From positions 1,860,001-1,924,000 of the forward strand of contig CM066291.1 of NCBI GenBank assembly GCA_033816765.1: 64,000 nt of DNA, given 5' to 3'. The position numbers were made by a program, and so were the translations under genes. Under the pieces are notes generated by a model. That model made no database searches. It saw nothing but the letters and a program-made list of their open reading frames with translations, and was not told the origin of the DNA. Shown here in pieces: positions 47,031-59,369 of the stretch (position 1 is its first letter; each line of letters starts with the position of its first letter). Source of the stretch: Nothopassalora personata. Lineage: Eukaryota; Ascomycota; Dothideomycetes; Mycosphaerellales; Mycosphaerellaceae.

Positions 47031-48075
47031 AATGTCTTTAGTGGTGGATCTAGCTCTAGTAACGATTAAGATCCTAATAAGCGTCCTCCTAGTAATGGTA
47101 GAAAGGGTCTACCTACATCTAGTAGGATCTCTAAGCGTGAGACCCTTATTAAGGCACTTAGACTAGTTAAGTAGATTATCGAGAGTAGGCGTAAGATTAC
47201 TAAGAAGAATATAACCTTATAGCTTACTATAGCATCCCTTAAGATTGCCTTCTATAAGAAGAAGCTTCTAACTACTAAGGGTAGTATTACTAATCTACCG
47301 AACTAGGGTTGGATTAACGCGGCTACCTAGGATTTTAATTATATAATAGTCGACCCTTAAGGTCGTATTTCTAACACTATTACTATAAACCTTAATAGTA
47401 GTTAGAACTACCTTCCTACCTTATAGGCTTCCGCTATAGACTATCTTGTTTAGCACTTCGGTAGCGCCTATAACCGCTGTAAGGAGAGATCTAACCTTCC
47501 CTTTTCTAGTTACTATACTATTCTAGGATAGTTTAAGGGCTGCTATACTAACTACGCTCTTAATAATCATTACGACAAGTGTAGCTTCTTCTCTCTACGG
47601 ACCCTATAGTAGAGTACCGCTAGTCTATCTAGAACCTACTAGCAGCCTAGTGTAGGTTATACTCGCTCCGCTAGTGCTGTATTCTAGGGTAGTGCATAGT
47701 ATAGTCGATCTCCTCCTATTATACGTAGTAGTCCTCTACGTAAGGGCTTCCTATCTCTAGTTCTATACTCTCCTAGCATAAGTACCTCTAGATATAGTCT
47801 TTAGATGCTACCTACCTAGCTTATTCCTAGCGATGTAGACTAGCGCCTAAGCATCCCTAGGGCTCCTAGTAATAGTTCTAGAACTGTCCTCCTAGAGCTT
47901 CGCCTCCTATTCTCTAACTCCCTCTCTTAGGATAAGGTTACTACCTTAATTCGTTAGTTCCTATAGCGCTTAGGCACTAATAATAACTTTTAGGAGGGTG
48001 CTATATTAAACTCGACTTCCTATAAGAGGGGTTCTAGAGGCTCTAGTAGTTTTAGTAGTAAGTAGTAGTCTAGAT
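47031..48075 (+). pseudogene. Antisense accessory ORF of the Copia element
   Basis: On the strand opposite to Copia gag-pol, between the end of pol and the 3' LTR, one frame can be read for about 345 codons. Its interruptions are TAG and TAA where Gln or Trp is plausible; I saw no TGA. The product would have a basic, helix-rich N-terminal part (RETLIKALRL, IIESRRKITKKN, IASLKIAFYKKKLL), then DFNYIIVDP, AIDYLV and FGSAYNRCKERS blocks, and a Ser/Arg-rich C terminus. The start codon is unclear: ATG at 47032 is in another frame. No known domain is recognised. Confidence 0.55.
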
Positions 48076-50239
48076 AGTGTACTTGTATTAGGTCTTAGTG
48101 ATTTAGTTAGGGCTGAAGGATAAAATGGCCGTTATAAGCAAGGGCGGTCTACTTCTCTATTTCCTTTTGTTTTAATACTATAGCTCCCCTAAATTAGAGT
48201 CTATAATAATGAACTAGATCTTGCCTTAAAAGGCGGTTCTAAAGCAGGCCTCTCTACAGTCTAGTTACATAAGCATAGCAAGATATACGATACCCTAAAT
48301 AAATCTAGCGCTTAAGGCTAATAAATAAAGACTTTCCTCTACTATCTCTAAACAAATGAGATATTGTTTTATAAATACTTGTAAACAAATGAAGGTCTTA
48401 CTATGTACAAATGAAAGTGTAGTTAGTCTCTAGAAGCCTCCCTTAGAGAATGTAGTTTAGTAACTTTAGCTTTATGAGCCAATCTGCAAGCTACTATATA
48501 GTAGGGATATACTTAACTATAATTAAGCCTTCTTTATAAACATGTCTACAAAAGTGGTTCCTTAGTCTAATATGCTTAGTTCTTCTATAGTTAGTGTAAT
48601 CTCTAACTAGCTTAATAGTAGACTAGTTGTCTATAAAGATCTTAAAGGCTTAAGCTTTGTAGTTGGTTATTTTCTAGGTTTTATAGAGTAGATTTCTTAA
48701 CAACATTACTTCCCTACAGCATTTAGTTAAGGCTACATACTCTACTTTAGTGCTTAATAGCACTATCTCCTTCTATAGGTTAGATTTCTAGATAATAGGA
48801 CTTCTAGCCATTTTAACTAGGAGTCCTAAGGTGGATCTACCTATTGGATCTCTAGAGAAATTAGAGTCTATGTAGATCTCTAGCTTTAGGGATTGTGTTT
48901 TTCTAAAGATTAGGCACTTGTTAATTGTTCTAGCAATGTATCTCTAAACATGCTTTGCTGTAGCAATATGTTCTACTAAAGGATTAGCTAAGAATTTGGC
49001 TAAGTGGTTTATTGCATAGGAGATATCTAGCCTAGTCTAGTTAGCTAGGTACTAGAGTTTCCTAATTAATGTGTTAAACAGATTGTAATCCTATATGTTA
49101 CATTGCTCTTCATAAGCTTTATATAGGCGGTTAAGGGGATACTTAACACTTTTTACTAAGTCTAGGCTATGTTTCTAAAGTTTCTCTAAAGTATAGTACT
49201 TTTAGGAGACATAGAGATCTCTATTCTTTTTACTCTTTAGTTGCATGCCTAGGAAAAGGTTAGTGTTAACAGTTTTAATAGAGTACTTATTCTTTAGTCT
49301 AGCAATAAACCCCTTAATCTTCTAATTACTATCGCTAAAGATCTAAAAGTCATCTATATATAGGAGAACTAAAAGATTCTCCCCCTAAAAAAGACATGCA
49401 TTAGAATTAAGTCTCTTTAGGCCTAATTCTTCTAGAGCTTCCTTAGCATTATAGTACTAGAGGTTTGTAGCTTGTTTCAATCTATATAGTCCCTTCTTAA
49501 TTTCTAGGACTTTGTTAGATGGATCTTTCTTAATAAGTTCTACCCCTTCTAGTAGTTTAATGTATAAAGGTCTGTTAATATTAGGGTTTATAAATGCTGT
49601 TTTAACATTAATCTGTCTCCTCTTCTAGCTAAGAACTGTGTATAGGGCTAGGAGAATCCTACTTGTTAGTAGCCTTAGGGTTAGAGCAAAGGTTTTAATA
49701 TAGTCTATCCCTTACTTTTAAGTAAACACCTTTGCTACCTATCTAGCTCTACGCTTCTTAATGGACCTATTAGGAAGATACTTGTAGTACAGGACCTATT
49801 TTCCTATAAGCAGTTTCCTACCCTTAGGGACTTTCTATAATGGGATCTATATAACACATTCTATATCTTCTAAGGAGTTAAATTCCTTTCTAATTGCCCT
49901 AATCTATTTAGCTCTATTAGGTCTATTTAATGCTTTAGTTAGGGTAGTAGGATCTATAAGCTTCCCCTTCTTTATATTATCTATAGCTATTGCAGCGAAT
50001 ACTTTCTCAAGTTTACTGTAATTATAATAAGATCTGTTCTGTCTTAAACTTCTCCTAGTTGGCTTAGGATAGACCTTAGCTTATTCAGTCTTTATAGGCT
50101 TATAAGTCCTATCTCTCTTCCTCTTACTAATGTGTAGGGTAGGGTAGAATAGTATTATAGCCTAATTAGAGTCTTCTTACATAGCTAGGGCTATGTCTTC
50201 TTAGTATGGTTCTTTAGACTATAAAGTCTAAGGCTTATG

Positions 50240-50371
50240 CTCTATAGGGGATTGTTCCTAGAGCTAGGTGTACTCTATAGGAGATTGTTCCTAGAGCTAG
50301 GTATACTCTATAGGAGATTATTCCTGGAGCTAGGTGTGCTCTATAGGAGACTGTCCCTAGAGCTAGGGGGA
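50240..50371 (-). repeat. 4 x 33 bp tandem repeat in the Copia polyprotein
   Basis: A 33-bp unit (CTCTATAGGAGATTGTTCCT followed by AGAGCTAGGTGTA) is repeated about four times, between the integrase and reverse transcriptase regions. As 33 is a multiple of three, it would add 11-residue repeats to the linker. Confidence 0.85.
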
Positions 50372-51866
50372 TGTGTCTCTAAATAGTAGACGTGAATCTT
50401 CTATCCTATGCTCCCCCTAAGACTAACCTTAGTTAGGGGAGTCTTGTTACGAAGCCTTTTATGTTTTAGGTTACTCACTATGCTGCTACAGCTCCCCCTC
50501 TAGCTGCATAGCTCCCCTTAAAGGTTTATAGGGTTAGTAACTCGCTTCTAGCTCGTGTAGCCCTTTATAAGGCATATAAATACCTTTATAGTAAGGGTCC
50601 TTAGGGTTATTATAGGGGTGTCTAAGGAAGGTGATCTCGTTATCTAGGACAGCATGCTTATTACTAGTAGTAAGCTAGGAGCTCTTAACAGTCTACCCTA
50701 TCTACTCCCCCTAAGCGACCTACTTACCTATAGGGATTTAGTATTGCGAGTTCTACAAGAAATCTTTATTAAAAGTTACATAGGGGGAATAGGTCATCTT
50801 AAAGACCTATTTTCCCTTCTCCTACCATAGCTTCTATAGTAGGTAGTTAGTTAATAAACTACCCTAGAATTCTATATGCTACTATATGTCTGCCCTTATA
50901 GAGAACTTTTTAGACTTAGTGTAATTGTCGTTATGTTTATATGCTTTATATCTAAACCTCCTTACATTCCTTAAGTCTATCTCTTTAATATTAATGCCTA
51001 GGTCCTTCTTAAAGTTAATCTATAGTACATTTTTTATTGTTAAGTTAAAGAGGCGGTTCGTAATATAGCATGCAAAATCCATAGCCTAGGGCTAGAGGTT
51101 CTATAGTAAGCTAGAGTCTACAAGCATAGCTCTAGCCTTGTTAATAATAACTTTGTTAGAAGCTTTAGCAATTCCGTTCTACTTAGGTGTGTATAGTGAT
51201 GCAAAATCCTATCTAATTCCTTTATGTTAGGTATGTGTTCTAAGTTCAATGTTGTTAAATTCCCTACTACTATCTAAGAACTAGATCTTAGGTTTCTTCT
51301 TATAGTGGTTCTACATTATAGTAAACTAAGTCTTTCATTGCTGTTAGAGTATTACTTTTCTTTAGAAGTGGCAAGTACTATCTTATCCTAGTTTTAGCAT
51401 ACGTAAGCATAAGGCAATATACGTAACTATTATAAGAGAGTAGAGTAATTAGACTAACTAGGTTAGCATGGATTTTATCTAATGCCTCTAGTATAGGTCT
51501 CCTAGGGATTCTTAAAACAACTCTTTATAACCTTATAAGCTTACAAGTCTTATAGTGCCCTAACTCTATAGTATTAACATCTTCTAGGCCCTTAACTGCT
51601 TCTTTTGTAGTATTAAGTAATGTGCTCCTAATATGCCTAAGCCTTTAATGCTATCTAACTATGTTAGTTCTTAGCTTAGTAAATATAAGAGCAGTAAGTC
51701 CTTTTAGTACTAATCTGTCTTTATCCTTCCTAGAACCCCTCTTTACCCTAAGGTTCCTAAAGACAATAACATTTTTTATTATCTTAACTAAGCCTACCGG
51801 CTTGTCCTTCTAGAACAGCATTTTAGATAGTCTATCTAGGTAAACTCTATGTTTCTTATATAGGAG

Positions 51867-52689
51867 TGTTACGGTTCTGATCTGGGGCTGAAGGAAGCTA
51901 ACCAATTAGACCTCTACAATTGGTGGGCGCTTCCGCCCGAGAAGTGCTCTCTCACTCGTAGGAATAAAACCAAGGAACCGAGAGAGCAACTGAAGTGATC
52001 TCCTTGATCTCGTTGATCTCGGTGATCTCGAGAGAGCATGGAGAGCATGGAGAGCACGGAGAGCAAACGCTCTATCTCCTTTGTATTTAGGAACGCTAGA
52101 AACCCTTATAGTTCTAATGCGTTCAACTCATGTTACTATCTCACTGATTGGAATACAACTCTTATTCCTATCATTCATCTTCGCTTAGCTTGCTTCAGCC
52201 TCTCTAAAGAATAATACCGCCACGTGACTTGACTTATCTCTCTTTTGAGACTAGCCCTGGAACGAGATGTTACGGTTCTGATCTGGGGCTGAAGGAAGCT
52301 AACCAATCAGACCTCCACAATTGGTGGGCGCTTCCGCCCGAGAAGTGCTCTCTCACCCGCAGGAATAAAACCAAGGAACCGAGAGAGCAACTGAAGTGAT
52401 CTCCTTGATCTCGTTGATCTCGGTGATCTCGAGAGAGCATGGAGAGCATGGAGAGCACGGAGAGCAAACGCTCTATCTCCTTTGTATTTAGGAACGCTAG
52501 AAACCCTTATGGTTCTGATGCGTTCAACTCATGTTACTATCTCACTGATTGGAATACAACTCTTATTCCTATCATTTATCTTCGCTCAGCTTGCTTCAGC
52601 CTCTCCAAAGAATAATACCGCCACGTGACTTGACTTATCTCTCTTTTGAGACTAGCCCTGGAACGAGACAATAACACGAGACAATAACA
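51867..52689. mobile_element. Young LTR-LTR pair without internal region
   Basis: Two direct copies of one LTR-like sequence stand back to back: 51867-52267 (401 bp) and 52268-52689 (422 bp). The unit starts TGTTACGGTTCTGATC, and the second ends in AATAACA. The pair is flanked by AGGAG on both sides (51862-51866 and 52690-52694), so it entered as one insertion. The first copy lacks the last 21 bp. CpA and TpG are plentiful, unlike the Copia DNA around it, so the insertion is recent or escaped RIP. Copy 1 carries more C-to-T/G-to-A changes than copy 2. No coding capacity. Confidence 0.88.
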
Positions 52690-54059
52690 AGGAGTTCTGT
52701 AGAGATTAGTGTTGCATCTAACTCTAGTAAGTAAAGCATATTACGAAGGAGGAGGGTGGTCTCTTAACTAAGATAGTTCTTTATAACCTACTCTAATTCT
52801 CCTTTAGTTGTAAGAGATCCTTACCTAACGGCCTATAAGAAGCATATAGGCCTTAGTCTTAGCCTAACATTCTAAAGGTCTATAAGATTATTGTAGATAT
52901 AGAAGAATGTGCCTATGTTATAGACTTTGTCTATTAATATTAGGTTTAATGCGGCAGCTACTATCCTTCCTATATACACTAGTTATATAACTGTAACAGC
53001 TACTCTAGACCTCCTATATAGTTATCTCTAGTCCCTATTACTATTAGAGCTGTGCTCCTAATTAGATAATAAGTCTAACTAGTTATTAATTGCTATAGCA
53101 ATCCTCTTCCTAGGGGATTTACTGCCCTTTACCTTCTTTACCCTGTCCTTTAGGGTGTCTTTACCCTTCTTAGACCTGTTCCTAGGATTCTTCTCTAGAT
53201 GCTACTTATAGCAGTTCGCGTTAGTGTGCTTATATAAGCACTGTATGCACTGCTTATTATTATTCTTGCTTAAGAATGCTCTAACAAAGCTATTGCTAGG
53301 CTTGTGGGTAGTAGGTACTTACTCCTTCCTAAGAGTTATAAACATTCTCTCTAGGGTAGTTAATTCTAGGGGATTGTTATGTCTCTATGTCCTAAGCTAT
53401 TCGACATAGTTTAGACCTTTAACAAAGTATAATCTATAGATGCTATCTAGGAGGATAAAAAAGGATTTAAGCCTTAACTTGTTATTAACTAGGGAAGATC
53501 TAATAAATTGCTCTATAGTAGTCTTATTATTATTTACCTATGCTTAAAAGTCTTTATAGTACTTTAATATATTAGGTCTTGTAGCATCTAGTTTAATGTG
53601 CCTAACTGCCTTTAGAGTGTTATATAGATCAATTGTTATAACTAGCTTATATGTTGCCTTAATTAAATTATACAATTCCTTAGCTAACTTGTCTATATCT
53701 CTAAAGTTTAGCCTTAGGGTAGAATCTAATCTAGCTATAATAATGCTATATGCTTGTATGTCCTCTTTCTTCTATCGCTTATAGGCAGCTTTATATCCTA
53801 CACTACTAGTAATGTCCTCAGGGGCTTTATTCTAGGCAGTCTTATCTTAGATATTCTTAGTTACATCTTAGGGTTGATTATAAGCTGCCCTATTTAGAGC
53901 GTACTTTAGGTTAACCTAGTCTAGATTATAGATCACGTATCTAACTAGATCCTTCTCTAGTAGTGCGCTAATTAGCATAGATTTCTATACCTAGAACTGC
54001 ACGCCTTTCCTAAGTACCTAGTTGTCCTTAGCGGATCTTACTAGGTTGCTAGAGGTGTT

Positions 54060-54256
54060 TATAAGGGGCAGCCTAGTAGCTAACCCCTACATGTGGCCTT
54101 ACATGTGACATGCGGTCGCGACCGGCTGCTAAGCCGCACGTAACACGCATGAGTACACCTTACGACGCGCGATGCGTCTTGAACAAAAGGTAAGAATTAG
54201 TTTATCTACGACTAGTAGGTCGTGGGCGTGCTATACATTACGACATCCCCTTAACA
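54060..54256 (+). repeat. Gypsy-2 5' LTR
   Basis: 197 bp; starts TATAAGGGGCAGCC (TG changed to TA) and ends CCCCTTAACA. It is nearly identical to 60556-60752, differing mainly by transitions. Confidence 0.92.
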
Positions 54257-55413
54257 GTTCTAATTCTTCTCTTCGTTGCAATCTATACACGCTATAGAGT
54301 CCGAACGCGACGATAGTAGCGCTACGCCTACGGCTCCCCTAAGCCCTAGGGCCTAGCAATAAGCGAGGCGTGCAGCCTTAGTCGTAAGGAGGGATGCCCT
54401 TCGGGTAGAGGTTAAGGAGAAGGAGATATAGAGGGAGATTAAACAGTTGGAGATCTTACGGGACGTAAGCGTACCGCCGGCGGACCCTTAGGGCGAATCC
54501 GGCGGAGAACTATCCCCTACTCCCCCTCCCCCTCCTCTATCTATAGTAACTAACGATAATATCGCAGCTCGAGGCGCGGTCGCATCGCATGCGACACGTT
54601 TGCGTCTTAAAGAACCTACGCCTTTTAGAGGGGACTCGATTAAGAAAGCACGGGTATTCCTAAGGGAGCTCTCTCTTATCTTTACCCTCTTAGGCGGCAC
54701 GTATGCGACGAACGAGTTAAAGGTCCAATATAGGGTTATGTACCTAAGCGGAGAGGCAAGTGAGCGATAGCACGCTAACTATAGCGTCCTTAACCTTAAA
54801 GGGTATATATACTAGGACTTTAAGGAGTTCTATCGAGACGCATGCGGTAATCCTATAAACCGCGTGCTTAACGTAATGTTAGAGTATAAGGCGGTGAAAC
54901 AGAAGGACAACTAGATAGTGCGTTAGTTTACGACTAAGCTAGATGTTATAGAGGATTAGTTAGGGGACTATACGGAGGCGCAACGCGTGCGACATATGCT
55001 CGCTAAGCTTACGCCTAGCCTACGGTCCGTAATCGTTAAGTTTTATAACATCCTAATAACTAGAGAGGAACTAGTAATCCTAGCTTCGCGTATTGAAAGC
55101 ACGGAGCGTAGTAGCGGAGGGCACGACCGCGGGTAGTATAGTCGCCGTAGGCGAGAGACTAAGGGCGACTAAGGGCGAAGCGATCGTAGCTCGAAGCAGT
55201 AGAAGCATAGTTAGGCGTCGCGCGACCCGGGTGCGAGTTACTAGCGGGACGCCGGCGGATCGTCTATAACCTTCGATAGGACTAAAGCGGAGTGCTATAG
55301 ATGCTATAAGAAGGGTTATATTAAGACGGATTGCCCGAATAGGCACCTATAGAAGGACCGTGGCGCGTAAGCGGTTCGTAGGGTAGACGCTACGAAGGCT
55401 CTAACTAAGAAGG

Positions 55414-55611
55414 GTAGCGACTAGGGAAAAGGTAGAGGACTAGAAGTAGGTCGCTCCTAAGTCCGAGTTTTCCTAAAGTCGACCCCTTAAGGCGAGTGGA
55501 TGTATGTCTATCGTAGCGACTAGGGAAAAGGTAGAGGACTATAAGTAGGTCGCTCCTAAGTCCGAGTTTTCCTAAAGTCGACCCCTTAAGGCGAGTAGAT
55601 ACGTGTCTAGC
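55414..55611 (+). repeat. 99-bp tandem duplication inside Gypsy-2
   Basis: Bases 55414-55512 and 55513-55611 are near-identical direct copies starting GTAGCGACTAGGGAAAAG. They lie between the zinc knuckle and the protease and are 33 codons long, so the frame is kept. Confidence 0.9.
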
Positions 55612-58600
55612 GCGTCACTTGCGAGGCGTAGTCGAGACTCGTAAGGGCTTTCGCGAGGCTACGTTTCTCCTAGATAACTATGCGGATCTTAGCCTAGTGT
55701 CGTATGAGTATGTACTCCGACATTAAATGCAACCCATTAATAGGGTAAGGCTACCGAAGTTAGAGTCGTATGCGCATAACCTAGGGTATTACTACGGCGC
55801 CTTTACGGTTCGGCTACGACTCGCTAATAACGCGGGAGTAGAGCGCGTAAGTAACGCTACCTACTACGCGGTGCCTATAGGTAGGCTATTAGTAATTTTA
55901 GGTAGACCCTAGCGGCATCGTAATCGGATAGTGAAGGCCGATAAGGATAACTAGTAGTACTATAGTGTAGAGACGCCTACGGTTTAGTAGCGTAACGTAC
56001 GCGAGTTCCTTAAGGATCTCGAGAGCTTAAAGTAGGTTTATGCGATAAGTGTTCGGGCTATTACTATAGTAGTACCTAAAGGAGAGGGCCCCTCGTAGCC
56101 TAAAGAATTTGTAGACTTCCGAGATGTATACGCACCTAATAAGTAGGCGAAGCATAAGATGCCCGACGGGGTTAAGTATACGATTAATCTCGTTAAAGGA
56201 AAGAAACCCCCTTTTAAGCCGCTGTACTACTAGTCCTTAACTAAGTTAGAGGCCTTAAAGGAGTACCTTGCGCAAGTAATAGAGAAGGGGTGGATTAGGC
56301 GGTCCGTAAGCGAGGCGGGTGCGCCTATCCTATTCGTACTAAAGAAGAATAGCACTCTTAGGCTCTATGTTAATTACAGAGGCCTAAATGAGATTACAGT
56401 AAAGAACCGATACCCCCTGCCCCTAATTAGCGAGACGCTAGATAGGCTATTAGGTTCTAGGTTCTTCACTATAATCGATTTAAAGGACGCCTACTATCGT
56501 ATCCCTATTAAGCGAGGCGATAAGTAGAAGACTGCGTTTCGCACGCGATACGGACACTACGAGTACCTAGTAATACCGTTCGGGTTAACTAACGCACCGG
56601 TAACCTTTTAAGGGTATATTAATAAGGCGCTAACCGGCTTAGTTAATAACATTTACGTAGTCTACCTAGATGATATCCTTATCTATAGCGAGACGCGTGA
56701 GGTACACGTACGAGCCGTACGCGCGGTGCTAGAGAGGCTATAAAAGTTTGCCCTATTCGCAAACCCTAAGAAGTGTCACTTCTTCTAGGAGAGTGTAGAG
56801 TTCCTTAGGTTTGTCGTAAGCGCCGTAGGCGTATCGATAGATAGGAGCAGGGTAGCCGCTATCGAGGAATAGCCTACACCTACGACCTTTTATAAGGTAT
56901 AGTCCTTCCTTCGGTTTTATAACTTCTACCGGCGTTTTATAGAAGGATACTTAAGGGTCTATAAGCCCCTAACGGACCTGCTAAAGGGATCTAAGGACGG
57001 TAAGAAGCACGGCCCTCTTACGTGGACCTTAAGCGAAGAGTAGGCGTTTCGATAGCTTAAGGCCGGATTCTTAGGTGCACTAATACTTAGGTACTTCGAT
57101 CCTACGCTACGCACGCGAGTCGAGACGGATGCCTTAGGTTTCGCGATCGTAGGTATTATACCCTAATTGTTTAGTGCTAAGTAGCATCCCATCGCGTTCT
57201 ATTTACGTAAGATAATACTAGCTAAGTACAACTACGAGACGCACGATTAGGAGCTACTTATAGTAGTTAAGGCTTTTAAGCATTAGAGGCTATACTTGGA
57301 GGGCGCTACGCATGCGGTACGAGTGCTAGTCGACTACGCTAACCTATAGGGCTTCATAATAGTAAAGTAGCTAAATGGGCGGTAAGCTCGATAGGCTACG
57401 TTCCTACAGTCTTTTAATTTTATAGTAGAGCATCGGCCGGGTAAGACTAACCTAGCCGACGCGCCTTCGAGACGTAGTAACTACGTAGCTATAACGTAAC
57501 AAACTTCGAACTTGCTACCTACCTTATAAAGTAAGCTATCTTTCTAGAAGGAGTCTCTAGAAGGGACAAGCGAGCCGACGGTAAAGCGCGTGCTTGCTAC
57601 CTACGAGGCGATGTAGGGCGACATAGGCGCGGCGATAGTAGTGCGGAGAGGTGACCTTCCCTATTAAGATAAGCCGTCTTTACTAGTAGCAGTGTGCGCT
57701 ATAGTAATATAGGGTTAAGCTTACAGCTCGACGGGTAAGTTAATCCCACTCTTAATAAAGATCGCGTAGTAGTAAGACGACTAGTGTGTCGCATACTTAG
57801 CGTAGGCGCTAAGCGCGAGAGACGCTAAGGGATAGTATATAAAGGATAACCTTATGTACTACGGAGACGCGATCGTAGTACCTAGGGATCACGCAATTAG
57901 GTCGCATCTAATTTGCATACACTACGACGACGTCCTCGCGGGTCACTTTAGAAGGACTAAGACTAAAGAGCTATTACGACGTAATTATTAGTGGGACTCA
58001 CTTAGTACGGACGTGAAACAATACGTCCAAGCCTACAGAACCTACTAGGGTTCGAAGGCGAGGCGCCATCGACCCTACGGCGAGCTACAACCGCTTCCTA
58101 GACCGGAGCGACCGTAGTAGGAAATTACTATAGATTTTATTACGGACCTACCTCTAAGCACGCGAGCCGGTTACGTATATAATGCGATCCTAGTAATAGT
58201 CGATCGCTACTTAAAAATGAGCTTATACATCCCGACGACGAAGACTTACACAGCCGTAGAGCTTACGAGGCTCCTACGAGACGAAGTCGTACGACACTAT
58301 AGTGTCCCGTTAGGCATAGTAAGCGACCGAGGTCCGGTCTTTACTAGTTAGTTTTAGAGTGACTTCTACTTCGAGGCGCGTGTAAAGCGTAAGCTATCTA
58401 CGGCCTTTTACCCTTAGACTAACGGCTAAACTAAGAGGGTAAACTAAACCCTCGAATAATACCTTCGTTGTTACTACAGTAACAATTAAACTAAGTAGGC
58501 TAAGTAGCTTATAGTTGCTAAATTCGTAGCTAATAATAGCATCTACCTAACACTACGGATAAGTCCGTTCGAAATAGCGCACGGTTAGCGACCTAAGATT

Positions 58601-59369
58601 GCCCCTACACTAACTGGATCTCGAGACGAGACCTAGGGGGGGGAAGTACTAGTAGCGGTAACAGCTGCGAGTCGTATACGAAAACTACGCGCTACACTCG
58701 AGGAGCGATGGAAGGCTGTAGCAGAAAGCTAGGCTCGCTACTATAATAAGACCTACTAAGCTAAGACCTACCGCGTAGGTAACTTAGTCCTATTATTAAC
58801 GAAGAACCTTAAGTTAGCAGTGCTAAAGAAGAAGATAGGTCCGAAGTTTATCGGCCTATACCGCATTACGGACGCTATCGGTTCGTAGGCGTACCGCCTA
58901 GCGCTACTAGCCGACTTAAGGCTCTATAACGTCTTCTATGTCTCTCTCCTCGAGCTGTATATCGGTAGCGATAAGGATAGACCCGTACCCCCTCTAGCTA
59001 ATAAGGACGGAGAGTATAAGGTAGAGGTAGTGCTAGATAGGCGTAAGCGTAAGGGTAAGCTACAGTATCTAGTCTAGTGGAAGGACTAGCTAGAAGAGTA
59101 TAATAGCTAGGAACCGGCGGAGGGCCTCGCGAATGCGGATCGTATAGTAGCCAACTATAAGGCGTTAAGGAGAAGTAAATAAGACTAGCACTAGAGCATA
59201 AACAAAACTTTTCTTAACTATAAACAAAACAAAAGCTAAAGAGTAGCGCGCCTACTAGGGGCTACGTAGAGTAGTAGTAGGCGAGGAGCCCGCGAGCAGC
59301 GTGTAAGGCGAGCGCCTCAGTTGTCGTTACGTAGTAACTTAGGTAAGAATGCCTAGTCGGCAGCGGTGG

